Shown here piece by piece: positions 1 to 10,595 of a DNA stretch of 64,000 nucleotides. The position numbers and the translations under genes were made by a program. The DNA comes from Canna indica (taxonomy: Eukaryota > Streptophyta > Magnoliopsida > Zingiberales > Cannaceae): positions 48,316,001 to 48,380,000 of the forward strand of contig CP136895.1 of NCBI GenBank assembly GCA_034359265.1, read 5' to 3'. The notes below the pieces were generated by a model. That model saw nothing but the letters and a program-made list of their open reading frames with translations. It was not told the DNA's origin and did not search any database. Each line of letters starts with the position of its first letter. The stretch's first letter is position 1.

Positions 1-302
1 GGCGACCTTGCCTTGGTGGATTTCAGGATTGAGAAAGATTCTCCGTTGAGCCACAACGAGCCCCGGTGTTCGCTGCCCCTATTGTTGTGAGGTGCTTGGT
101 GTGGACTATCGTTGGAGGATGTGCACGTGTGCGTCTTAAGACGGGGATAGGATCAGCCATACCAACCGCGGTTTGAGGTATATCTTCCCCTTCTTCTCCG
201 ATGTTGAATTCCTTAATATTGCTAAAGTAGATCGTTGTTTTTGGGATGAGTTGAATTTTTTAAATTGCTATTTCCGTTGCGTTTCTTATTCCCATCCCAA
301 CA
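1..302 (+). mobile_element. Ty1/copia LTR, 3' end fragment (family B)
   Basis: The sequence matches the last part of the family-B LTR at about 24140-24439: the same 'ccacaacgag' block, the 'gatgttgaattcctta' block and the terminal CCCATCCCAACA. It ends at 302 without the TGGTATCAGAGC primer site, so it is a 3' LTR or solo LTR whose start lies outside the window. The next sequence is a Tat gypsy remnant. Confidence 0.85.
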
Positions 303-339
303 ACTTCTCAATGGAGCAACCGACCCCATCCTCTACTGA

Positions 340-1110
340 GCCTTTCCAACCTTTTTGGAGAAGGCCGCATTAACATGGTTCTCTTCCCTCCCATCAGTGT
401 TTATACACACATTCTTGGAGCTCTCCCACACCTTCACTAGCCAGTTCTCCTCATCCCAGATCTACTCCAAAACTGAAGACGTCCTCCATTACATCAAGCA
501 GGGACAACATGAGTCATTGAGAGACTACATAAAGAGATTCCATGCCACAACCATGGAGAAGCCAAATATTGACCCACACCTCGAGCTATTCTTTATCAAG
601 CACGATCTAAAGTCCGAACACTTTGCGGACCAGAACGCCCTGGCAAAGCTGAAGGACATGGCTGAGTTCTGGGAGAAGACTGCAAACCCATAGAGATTGA
701 AGAACTCCAAGAGGCCAGAAAGGCCAACAGACAGAACACCAAAGACGCCATCGAGGACAAGAAGGGCTAACAAGATGCAAACCACAGTGACCGTCATGAC
801 CAAGGTCATAATAGGAGAGGGAGGTCGCCCTCTAGGCCTATTCCCCGGTTCTATGAGTACACTCCCATCAACACTAGATGAGAGACCACTCTCCATGAGA
901 TTTGCTATCTACAACTGCTTAGACCTCCCCGCGGCCTAGAGAGGCCAAATCCCTCGTCCAATGTGGACATGAGCTAAAGGTGAGAGTTCCACTGAACCTA
1001 TGGGCACACCACCGAGGAGTGTGTGGTGCTCCGAGATCAAATTGAGTGCCTGATTAGAGAAAGTTGCCATGACCACTACGTCACATACCTCGGGAGGAAA
1101 TTACCCGAGC
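340..1110 (+). pseudogene. gag: Ty3/gypsy (Tat lineage) gag remnant
   Basis: The longest open piece (355-693) reads as a plant retrotransposon Gag capsid region. It has the family signature ALTWFSSLP near the start, then QFSSSQ and the conserved ESLRDYIKRF. This protein would package element RNA in cytoplasmic particles. The frame breaks after ETANP and continues in other frames to a charged segment and a short piece near 1023-1100 (EECVVLRDQIECLIR). There is no start codon in context, and at about 1110 the text switches to RNase H tail sequence, so protease, RT and most of RNase H are deleted. It cannot be functional. The Tat assignment comes from the downstream integrase and is likely but not proven. 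Confidence 0.75.
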
Positions 1111-2480
1111 CGACCTGTTATCCAAGCTTGCCAACACTAGGGAACCTTAAAACAATAGGTCAGTCATCAAACAAAACCTCACGCAACCGAGCATCTAGCC
1201 GGTCGACACCTCGGCCGAGGTCCGAATAGTCGAACAAGGCATAGACTGGAGGACCCCATACATAACCTACCTCATGCGAGGTGAAATTCTAGAGCACACC
1301 TCCAACCCAAGCAAATTCAGGAGGATATCAAACTACTACACCATCCTCGATGATCAAATATACAAGAGAGGATACTCTCGACCACTATTCAAATGTATCA
1401 ACCATCCTCGAACAAATACGATAATGGCGGAAGTCCATGATGGCTTCTGCGATAATCATATCGGAGGAATATCCTTGGTTGCCAAGATCCTCCGGACCGG
1501 GTACTTCTGGTCAACCATAAAAGCAGATTGTGGCCTTTCTGTCAAAAGGTGTAACAAATCCCAGAGATTCTCCGAAGTCTCAGAATAACACTCTGAGCCG
1601 CTGCACAGCTCGAAAGTCAGCTGATCATTCCACAAATGGGGCATCAACCTCCTCGATCTATTCCCTCGAGCAGCAAGATAAATCAAGTCTTTGGTAGTAG
1701 CGATCGACTACTTCACCAAATAGATAGAAGTCGAACCCCTATCCTCAATTATGACCGAAAAGGTCCAGAAGTTTATATGGAAGAACATCATTTGTAGGTA
1801 CGATATACCTCTCGAACTCGTTAGCGATAATGGAACGCAATTTACAAATCGATAGTTCCGAGAATTTTGCTCAGTCTCGGTATTCGACAACTCTTCTCAT
1901 TAGTACAACAACCATAGTCAAATGGGATGGCAAGCAGCCAACAAGGTCATCATGGTGGGACTTAGAAAGAAACTTTACGAGGTCAACGGGAACTGGGCCG
2001 ACGAACTACCCAAAGTGCTTTGAATCTACAACACAACCGCCCAATCTTCTACCTTGGAAACTCCAGACATGCTCGTTTATGGAGCAGAGGCCATGATCGC
2101 TGTTGAGATCGTAGAGCCCAGCCTTAGCAGAACTACCTTCGAGGAGTAGAATAATTCAAAAACCCATCAAGCCGACCTCGGCTTGATTGAGGAAGAGCGA
2201 GAACTCGCTCGAATCACATAAGAGGTTGTGAAGCTCGGAATAGCTTGGAAATATGACAAGCATGTTAAGCCAAGAAGCTTTGCGAAAGGAGACCTGGTCC
2301 TTTGAAAGATTGAACCCCAAAGGAATCCAGCCGGAGAAGAAAATCTCACCCCGAACTGGGAAGGCCCCTATAAGATCACAGAGGTCCTCGAAAAAGGCAT
2401 CTATAAAATTGCTGAACTCTCCGAACGAGAACTCCCACGATCAAGGAACGCAGCCTCCCCACGGGCCTACTACAACATGA
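1111..2480 (+). pseudogene. pol: Ty3/gypsy (Tat lineage) RNase H tail and integrase remnant
   Basis: The first stretch (about 1113-1260) reads LLSKLANTREP...NNRSVI in one frame with stops, typical of the end of Tat RNase H. It is followed by DWRTPYITYLMRGEIL and the integrase zinc-binding region (1274-1560: YKRGYSRPLFKC, then VHDGFCDNHIGG, which holds the HHCC ligands). The integrase core follows in shifting frames: FHKWGINLL at about 1630, IDRSRTPIL at about 1720, and SNGMA at about 1920. The tail at 2253-2480 reads RKETWSFERLNPKG and ends near GPTTT. A parallel, similarly broken copy lies at 19510-22346. Multiple stops and frameshifts make this dead. Confidence 0.8.
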
Positions 2481-2684
2481 TTTCAATAAAAAACAACCCA
2501 TTTAACATGAATCTAGTTAAACATCAACCTTATAGTTTGTGAAGTTTGGACTCAAATTGGATTTTTAAACTTAATCTCATAGACACTTAGCATGAGTAAA
2601 TATAAATAGTTTGTGAAGTTTGGACTCAAATTGAAATTTCCAAGTCCAATTGTTGACTTAGGTCAAACTTTTTCAAGTTTGAGT
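2481..2684 (-). mobile_element. Element E (gag-only Sirevirus relative): 3' non-coding interior, outer piece
   Basis: AT-rich non-coding sequence. Read on the minus strand it resembles the long 3' non-coding interior of element G, including the TTGAC-rich phrase around 2645-2675. It is continuous with 6040 onward once element D and its TGAGT duplication are removed. The boundary with the Tat remnant near 2480 is approximate, and the 3' LTR of E is not present. Confidence 0.6.
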
Positions 2685-3869
2685 TGTTGGACTAAGGTTT
2701 TCAACCTTGGTCATCATCATGATTTTGATGATAACAAACTTATTCTAATGAGTTTATCAAGTGTTTGATCTCAGGTTGAGGTTACGATATGCACACAAAA
2801 TTCGTTCGGAGAAAAACAAGAATCGACAAAAATGGCTCCGTCATAGATCGAGTAGAAAATCTAGAGTTAGAAATAGAATTCATGTAATATGTCTCTAGGT
2901 ATATATCCCAAGCCTAATTGTAATGTCATCCAGGTCAAGAGTTGGTAACAGAACTTGAAAGCGAAGCGCGCCAGAAGAAAACTTGAAGAAATAGTCTCTG
3001 CCTAGATTCGATCGATCGGTCGGTCGACCGAATGAAGCAAAAAATTGGTAGTAGCCAATTCGGTCTATCGATCGATCGAGCGAACGTGGTGAAAAATTGG
3101 CAGTAGCCAATTAGGTCGACCGAAGTGAGCCCAAAAGTGGCAGATTGCCATGGTCGCTTGGGCGGTCGATTGGTCGGTCGACCGACGATCGATCGGCAAG
3201 CGACCAGGCGTCCCCAACGGGCAGAAAAACACCCGTTGGGTGAAGCTGCCGAGTGAGGGGTTATAAATATCCCTCACCAGCCTTGCAAGAGGTGAAGATC
3301 TCCTAGAGTGTTCTTGAGCCTTCCCAAGTGGATTTCATCGCACAAGCTTCGACGATCGTTCATCTACTCGAAGCTTTCTTTCCGCCTCATCTCCGGCTTC
3401 ACTTCGAGCTCTACATCTTGACGAGTTGGAGGCTTTGGAGCCTTTGCAAGGGAGCGCACTTGTGTGGTTTAATTTTTAGCTCATTTGTTGTTATTTTTCT
3501 TGTTATTAAACTAGGTTTCCAATGTTAGCTTGCTAGGTGTGCTAGGTTAAACACTTAGGGTTTCCATTGTAGAATTGTTTTTTGCCTAGGTGAATAGGTG
3601 TGAGGCATTCTCAAAGGGTTGAGAAGCGAGTCCTCAGTTGTATTCAAAGGGAAACACATTATCTATAAAGGAGTTGGTTAGAAATCCTTGGTGGGGAGCT
3701 AAGGTAGTGGAGTAGGCGGTTGGCCGAACAACTATAATCTCTTGTGTTTGCATTGCCTTGTTTGATTGTTTATAATTGCATTTTATACTTGCTAACGAAC
3801 ATCATTTAGTCTCACTTACTTTTGGTTATAGTTGGAATTGATTTAAAAGAAATTGAAGTAGAAGTAAAA
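2685..3869 (+). repeat. 5' LTR of element D, truncated at its end
   Basis: Parallels the 3' LTR at 4822-6034 up to 'gaagtagaagtaaaa', then diverges, so about 50 bp of the LTR end and the primer site are lost. It contains a GTCGAC/CGATCG-rich palindrome array (about 2998-3205) and a TATA box at 3253-3277 inside an inverted repeat. Small ORFs on either strand here are LTR sequence. Confidence 0.88.
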
Positions 3870-4821
3870 TGTCTATTGTGCCTTTTATGTTTCAATTACT
3901 TGCAAGTTAAGCATTGATTAGGATGCAAAAGTTTTTAGAGAACGTATGCTAAATACTTGAAAATTTTGTGAGGTAGTAGTTTCACCTTTGCACCATGTAG
4001 TATGATACCTCATAAAGCATGTAGAAACTTTTGCACACTGCTCATGATAAAGTACCTAATTGTGTCTATATGAAAATTCATGAGCTTTTAATAAAATGAC
4101 TCGTAGACAATCTCTTGATATACCATGTTAATTCTTGATCAAAATTATGCCAAGTCATTTGAGTAATCTTTGGAACTGTTTCTAGTAACTGAAACTTTGT
4201 ATACATGATTAGAATGATCATAGCTTAGTCATATACAAGTTTGATCAAAATTAGAAATGATTATGAAAAATGAGTATTTTTTAAAAAAATGTGAAATCTG
4301 AAATCTCACCGATTTATCAAAAAATGCAGAAAATTAATTTTAGAATTTTTTTTGTTTCTGCACTTTGCTTGAAAAATCTAGTTTTCACTGAAAAAGTTGC
4401 AAAAAGATTCATTGAAAATTTGATTTTACATGATTTTGGATACATCTTTATCAAAAATCAGAAACTTAGTCTTTATTGAGTAAATGCATTTTGGATATCC
4501 CATAATTGATTATGTATAACCCTCTTGACATATCTTGAAACTTGTGTCTATTATTTCAAAGCATTCTTGATAACATGTATGCTTAAATCTTGTCATTGTG
4601 GAATTTAAGGGAAGTCTAGAAGTGCTTAACTTAGGCCCTTTTTGATTGATGTCAAAAGGGGGAGAAGAATCTAGACATAGACATGCATATAATTAGGGGG
4701 AGTTTATTCTAAATATGCATGTTGATAAGGGGAGCATTATACATTCACTTGATGAAATGCTATGCTTGTTGATACATTTCTTAATGCATTTATTGAGAAG
4801 TTTGTCATCAAAGGGGGAGAT
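3870..4821 (+). mobile_element. Element D residual interior (3' non-coding region with polypurine tracts)
   Basis: No coding sequence is seen. It is AT-rich and ends in four purine-rich tracts in fixed order: CAAAAGGGGGAGAA (4653-4666), AGGGGGAG (about 4694-4702), AAGGGGAG (4727-4734) and AAAGGGGGAGA next to the 3' LTR (4810-4820). The same ordered set occurs in elements C, F and G. Confidence 0.8.
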
Positions 4822-6034
4822 TGTTGGACTAAGGTTTTCAACCTTGGCCATCATCTTGATTTTGATGATAACAAACTTATACTAATGAGTTTATCAAGTG
4901 TTTGATCTCAGGTTGAGGTTGCGATATGGGCGCGAAGTTCATTCGGAGAAGAACAAGAATCAACAAAAATGGCTTTGTCATAGATCGAGTAGAAAATCTA
5001 GAGTTAGAAATAGAATTCTTGTAATATGTCTCTAGGTATATATCCCAAGCCTGATTGTAATATCATCCAAGTCAAGACTTGGTAACAGAACTCGAAAGCG
5101 AAGCACGCAAGAAGAAAACTCGAAGAAACAGTCTCTACCCAGGTTAGGTCGACCGATCGATCGACCGAATGAAGCAAAAAAATGGCAGTAGACAATTCGG
5201 TCGACCGAACGTGGTGAAAAATTGGCAGTAGCCAATTCTGTCGACCGAAGTGCGCCCAAAAGCGGCAGATTGCCACGGTCGCTTGGGCGGTCGACCAGTC
5301 GATCGACCGACGATCGACCGGCAAGGGATCAGGCATCCCCAACGGGCAGAAAAATGCCTGTTTGGTAAAGCTGCTGAGTGAGGGGTTATAAATACCCCTC
5401 ACCAGCCTTCCAAGAGGTTTTTTAACCATTCATTGAAGATCTCCTAGAGTGTTCTTGAGCCTTCCCAAGTGGATTTCATCGCGCAAGCTTCGACGATCGT
5501 TCATCTACTCGAAACATTCTCTCCGCCTCATCTCCGGCTTCACTTCGAGCTCTACATCTTGATGAATTGGAGGCTTTGGAGCCTTTGCAAGGGAGATCAC
5601 TTGTGTGGTTTATCTCTTAGCTCATTTGTTGTTATTTTTCTTGTTATTAAACTAGGTTTACATTGTTAACTTCCTAGGTGTGCTAGGTTAAACACTTCCT
5701 TTGTAAAATTGTGTTTTGCCTAGGTGAATAAGTGTGAGGCATTCTCAAAGGGTTGAGAAGCGAGTCCTCGGTTGTATTCAAAGGAGTTGGTTAGAAATCC
5801 TTGGTGGGGAGCCAAGGTAGTGGAGTAGGCGGTTTGCCGAACCACTATAATCTCTTGTGTTTGCATTGCCTTGTTTGATTGTTTATAATTGCGTTTCATA
5901 CTTGCTAACGAACATCATTTAGTCGCACATACTTTCGGTTGAAGTTGGAATTGATTTAAGAGAAATTGAGGTAGAAGTAAAAAGTCACCCAATACTATTC
6001 AACCCCCCCCACTAGTGTCGGTATTCACTTAACA
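4822..6034 (+). repeat. 3' LTR of element D
   Basis: 1213 bp, from TGTTGGACTAAGG to CACTTAACA, directly after a polypurine tract and directly before the TGAGT target duplication. It carries a GTCGAC palindrome array (about 5145-5330), a TATA box inside an inverted repeat (5378-5402), and the conserved end block with a C-run then CTAGTGTCGG. Confidence 0.92.
5378..5402 (+). promoter_or_regulatory. LTR TATA box inside an inverted repeat (element D)
   Basis: The core reads AGGGGTTATAAATACCCCT, extended by GTG and CAC on the two sides, so the TATA element is flanked by complementary arms. The equivalent site in the 5' LTR is 3253-3277. Downstream is the probable transcription start and R region. 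The promoter role is inferred from position and motif. Confidence 0.65.
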
Positions 6035-6039
6035 TGAGT

Positions 6040-6883
6040 CCCCTAAGGTGAGATAGTTATCATTTTACCCATTTACACATGATTTTTTAATTTTAAATAT
6101 ATGGATTCAAATCATGAGCATATATATAAACATGTTCATCAAGATTCAACTTAAAATGAAGTCCATAAGATGAATTTATACCTAGTGCAAATTTCATTAA
6201 ATCAAGATATTATGAAATTGCCTAAGTTATGTAGAAATATTTACTCATGAAATTCTAAACATTTATCATACATAATCACTCATGAGCATAGTGGAATCAT
6301 TTTGTCAATAATATTGAGGTGTTATATAAGAAATTGCTAAAATAAAACTCATACCTCATTTCTAGAGAATTATCATTTTCATTTACATTTTCTTTCTGCC
6401 TTCTAAATTTTCATCATTTTCTCAACTTGCAAGTAGACTTCAGTAGTATTTTAGGGAAACTAAACTTACTTAGCAAGTTAATAACCAAACAGCAAAGAGA
6501 AGAATCAAGCATCAATACCAAAGTCTACTTTCGTAACTTGTTTCAAATTCGTTTCAAAATGAAATCGAGTGATACCAAAACGAGTTTTAAGATATCACAA
6601 GTGAAATATAAATGAAAACATGATCTCCAACCCTTTCCATTGGTTGAAAACCGAAAGGCCATAATTAGCCTATAATTTAGAACCGCAAGGTCGCATGAGC
6701 CCTTTATAGGCTACATAGGTCTCTGAAGAGACCGAGAATCCAAAAGCAAAAAATCATTTGATAATACTATATCAAGAGCGAATAAAATCTACTCGAATTG
6801 AACAAGTATCATACATTCCAACTTGAATGAAGCAAAGCAAAGCAAAGTAAGGAGATGATATCGGATTACTTAAGATGTCATTT
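6040..6883 (-). mobile_element. Element E 3' non-coding interior, inner piece
   Basis: AT-rich, no convincing ORF. On the minus strand it follows the gag remnant. It includes the phrase around 6640-6740 ('ggttgaaaaccgaaaggcc', 'gtctctgaagagacc') that also follows gag in elements A (13505-13610) and G (59200-59290). This confirms the element type and orientation. Confidence 0.75.
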
Positions 6884-8422
6884 TTATACCTTAGGCATCA
6901 TGATGACTTGAAGTTGCAACCAAGGATGGAATTTTTTATTCAAGTCCATGGTCAACATCAATTCTTCAATTTCATTTACCTTTGTGTGGTAGCTCCCCCT
7001 ACAAAAGAAAATGAGACTTTTGGTACCCAAATGGCTTTGGGTCCTTGGGGGTGAGTTGGCTTTGGAATCCAAAGTGTCCTAACTACACTTGGATTTCTTT
7101 CAAGAGCACAATCATAAATCGCATGGCCATATGTACCACAACAAAAATAATATTCTTGAAACTTTTTATTTTGGACATGAGGTTCAGTGCTAGAATGCCT
7201 AACATGTGAATTAGAATGAGCCTAAGTATTCTTATAGAAACCATTTATCTTTTCAAGATTTCTAAAGGAAGAAACTTTGACTTTCTTGCTTAAAATTATA
7301 ACCTCATTTCTCAAATCATTCATGGATTTATGGATAGCATGTAATTGAGATTTCAACATGTTATTTTCATTTTTGATTTTCACATTTTCAAATTTCAAGT
7401 TCTCATTCTCAATCTTGAAATCATTCTTTCAATGCTCTAATCTATTTTCTAAATCATTAATTTTGGTTCTCAAGTTTTCATTTTCATTTCTAATTTTTGA
7501 AATCTTAATTAGCAATTCATCATTCTCAATTTCTAATTCTTCATTTCTATGTTTCAAGTCCTTAATTTCAAGTTTTAAATCATCATAGCAAAAATCAAAA
7601 GAGCTAGTATTCAAATTTTTATTTTCTAATTCATTCGCATGAGAACTAGCATAGAAAATTTCCTTTTTAATTCTTTTAATTATCTTATTCTTTTTTAGGA
7701 TCCTGGCACACATCATTTGACATTCTTCAACTAACTCTTAAGTCATGTTAAGAGAGCCACAAGAGCTAGTATCACTATCTTCATGATGATACGAAGTTGA
7801 AAAGTTTAGCTCACTATTAAATCCCATGAGGCACAAGTGGGAAGTGGCCTCTTCATCACGATGAGAAGATGCTCCACATAAATCCAAAGTGGACTTGAGT
7901 GAGCTCTTTCTCTTCTTGGATTTCTCTTTCATCAAGGGGCAATTCTTTCTTTTGTGTCCCATTTCTTGAAAAATGAAGCACCTTAGCTTTCTTCTCCGCT
8001 TTTTAGTGCTCCTTTGACTAGGTATGCTTTGGGCATCAAAAACAAAGTTAGTGGGAGGTGGATGACCATTGTCATCACCACCTTCATCAAGAGTGATTAA
8101 CTCTTCAGTTTTTGCATAGTCATACAACATATTTAAGCAAGCCCAAACATGAAATGCAGAAGTGTAATGCGTGACCTTTTCAAATATATCATTTTCCAAA
8201 GAACAAAATATGCAATTCATAGATTTAGCATTTAAATCAAATATATCAATTTGTTCTTGGGTCCATGCATGCATCTCAATCATAGGTTCAACATATTTGA
8301 TTTTAATCATGTTAAAAACACCTAAACCTTGAGTCTTTAGGAAAGTGTACATCCTATCTTTCCAAAGACCAAAACTAGACTGGTCGAACCTAGAAAGTGT
8401 AGAAACTATCGACTAAAGTGCC
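6884..8422 (-). pseudogene. gag: Sirevirus-type gag remnant of element E
   Basis: Read right to left: 8352-7738 gives MYTFLKTQGLGVFNM...VEPMIEMHAWTQEQ, the UBN2-type Gag domain of Ty1/copia. Then comes a first zinc knuckle, CFIFQEMGHKRKNC, in which the second Cys is Phe. 7716-7429 is a coiled-coil-like segment rich in Glu, Asn and Lys (EIENDELLIKISKIRNENEN). 7210-6970 holds the second knuckle (YFCCGTYGHAIYDC) and the tail GPKAIWVPK typical of Sirevirus gag. Stops and frameshifts separate the pieces, and the upstream 8353-8422 part also has a stop. It is closely related in layout to the intact gag of element A (13848-15158) and to that of G. Gag would form the RNA-packaging particle; no pol follows. 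Non-functional as it stands. Confidence 0.85.
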
Positions 8423-8490
8423 ATTCTCGGATCGAGACAAAGTGTAGAAGAGATGGTGAAATCTCAAGCTACGACCAGCTCTTATACCAA

Positions 8491-8770
8491 ATGTAAGTGT
8501 GAATAGAGAGATGGCCTACACTAGAGAGAGGGCCGGTGAATAGTATGTTAACTAAACTTGAAGCCTAATTCTAGTTTTAATTATTTCTTAGATTACTTAG
8601 GCAATTCACTATAGGATGATAAATGCGGAGCAAGATACACAACAAGTAATTCAATGCGCTAAGTAAGCAATGCTAACAAGTCGATTTATAGTCATTTGGC
8701 CCCAATGCCTACTCCACTATCTAAGCAACCCTGCTTAGGATTTCCAAATATAACTTTATTAGATTATGAA
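8491..8770 (-). repeat. Element E 5' LTR, inner end (split by element A)
   Basis: On the plus strand it starts just after a degenerate primer site (gctcttatacca at about 8477-8488) and matches the LTR end of elements A and G ('cacactagag...ggtgaatag'). It breaks at the ATGAA duplication of element A and resumes at 16680. A CDS is not expected here. Confidence 0.8.
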
Positions 8771-10188
8771 TGTTGGGTGAAATGGCCACACTAGAGGGGG
8801 GGTGAATAGTGTGTTATCTAAATCTTTCGTCTAATTTCAATTTTAATCATTTTCTTAGATCACTTAGGCAATTCACGATTGCAAGACTAAATGCGGAAGT
8901 GATAAATGATAAAACAATTAATACAAATAAGATATCAATGCAAACACAAGGATTTATAGTGGTTCAGCCCCAATGCCTACTCCACTACCTAAGCACCCCG
9001 CTTAGGATTTTCAAACTAGTTTAACTAGATTAATTATTTCCCTTACAAAGAGGACTTTGACCTGAAGAGTCTAACTCTCAACCTAAGGCACTTCCACACC
9101 CGGAAGTCTCCGCCTTCTTACCGAGGGCACTCTTCCACCTCAACCCTAAGGGACAACTCAACTAATCCTAGTAAACTATGTTTACACAAGTGGCTTTACA
9201 CCTTATACACCAAGATAACCACTTACACACAAGTCCTAACACTAGGTCTTCTTACAAGCTCAAATACAATGAAGTGAAAACAAATTAAAAACAAGTCTAT
9301 TACAAGAAGAGGAAGAAAAGAACTTATCACAATGTAAACACCTCTTCTTTTCGAGCCTAGCACCCTTGATGAACCCTTTGATGAAGAACTCTTTAAAGGT
9401 GAGGGATCAAGAGCTAGGTTTGAAGAATTTGATCAATGAAAGAGCTTGGAGGATGCTAGAGATTACTTTTTGAAGGTTATTTACATCACAAAATACTTGG
9501 GAGAGAGGTTAAAGAAGTTGGGTGAGGGGTATTTATAACCCCGCAACTGAACGGCTGCTCAACGGGCATTTTTTCGCCAGTTGGACGCCGTTCGGTCGCT
9601 TGCCGGTCGATGATCGACTGACCGATAGACCGCCCAGTGACCGCTATCAATTCGTGGTTCTGCCGCTCTGTCCGGTGGACCAAAGGGTGGACCAACAGAG
9701 TCGCGATTTTGCTCCTCTGCTATTCGTTCGACTGATTGGTCGATCGAAGCTGGCACTGCCAGATGTTGGCCTCGGTCGGTCGACCGAAGTAGCCACTACT
9801 GATTTTTAACCATCTTCAGTCGACTGACCAGTCGACCAAATTGGCTACCACCAATTTTTAACACTATTCGGTCGACCGACCGGTCGACTGAACCTAGGCT
9901 GGAAAATTTTCTTTTTGAACTTCTCGATGCGCACTTTGTTTTCTGGTTCCGTTCTTCAGTGTGCTTTAACTTGAGGGACTTTCCATGTTTTCTTTTGATT
10001 TGTCTAAGCCACCTCTGGTGCATGCATTGGTTTGTTTCAAGATCGATCGCAAGACGTGAAACTTGACTTGTCATTTATCGATCCTGCGTGTTGAACTGTT
10101 CAAGAATTTTGTTAAATAGATTTGGTTTGTTATCATCAAAATAGTCATGAAGAGAATAGAGGATGAAGGAAGAAACATTCAGCCAACA
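8771..10188 (-). repeat. 3' LTR of element A
   Basis: 1418 bp. On the plus strand it runs from TGTTGGGTGAAATGG to CAGCCAACA, and the polypurine tract follows at 10189. It includes a GTCGAC palindrome array (about 9570-9895) and a TATA box in an inverted repeat (9524-9543). The ORFs seen here on both strands arise from the array and do not look like genes. Confidence 0.93.
9524..9543 (-). promoter_or_regulatory. LTR TATA box inside an inverted repeat (element A, 3' LTR)
   Basis: Plus-strand sequence GAGGGGTATTTATAACCCCG; on the minus strand this gives TTATAAATA between G-rich and C-rich arms. The matching site in the 5' LTR is 15982-16000. Confidence 0.6.
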
Positions 10189-10595
10189 ATGTCCCCCTTT
10201 TTTATGATGACAAACCATTAACGATAAAGAGCAACAAAAAGTAATCTATTCGTCAATTAGTATGAAGCATGAGTTTATAGATGGATATATGAGAGCAAGA
10301 TATATGAGAGCATTAAAAAGAATGATGTATACATTTTGTTTTGTATTTAGTGCTCCTCCTATCATTATGTATATATTTTTAACTCTCCCCCTATCATCAT
10401 GTCGTCCTATATATGATAACTCTCCCCCATTTGTCATCCATAAAAAAGAATAGCAAGCAAAGTGCAAACACTACATTACCATGTTTCAAACAGTAACATG
10501 TCATTCAATCATCAAATACAAATATAAAGTCGATCAAGCAAAGTGTAGTGTTAATACAAGTACATAAACTGGATAACATCAAACATCAAATAATA
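10189..10595 (-). promoter_or_regulatory. Element A polypurine tracts and 3' non-coding end
   Basis: On the minus strand AAAAAAGGGGGACAT abuts the 3' LTR (about 10190-10204) and primes plus-strand DNA. More tracts occur at about 10386-10394 and 10424-10434 (plus-strand CTCCCCCTATC and CTCTCCCCCATT). This is the multiple-tract signature also seen in C, D, F and G. No gene is seen. Confidence 0.7.

Larger units (their letters stand above)
2685..6034 (+). mobile_element. Element D: Sirevirus-type copia element with most of its interior deleted
   Basis: Two direct LTR copies (2685-3869 and 4822-6034), both starting TGTTGGACTAAGG, flank 952 bp of interior. The outer flanks carry a perfect 5-bp target duplication, TGAGT (2680-2684 and 6035-6039), so the ends are those of a real insertion. 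Only the region downstream of RNase H, with its polypurine tracts, remains between the LTRs. The end of the 5' LTR, the primer-binding site, gag and pol are missing. The element sits inside the 3' non-coding interior of element E. Confidence 0.9.

Noticed and set aside
7358..7588. Plus-strand ORF rich in Phe and Ser
   Set aside because: It is the complement of the Lys/Asn/Glu-rich coiled-coil part of the element E gag on the minus strand.
9486..9809. Overlapping ORFs on both strands rich in 'SVDRP' and 'RLIGRS'
   Set aside because: They are translations of the GTCGAC palindrome array, which is open in several frames at once. The same happens in every Sirevirus LTR in the window.
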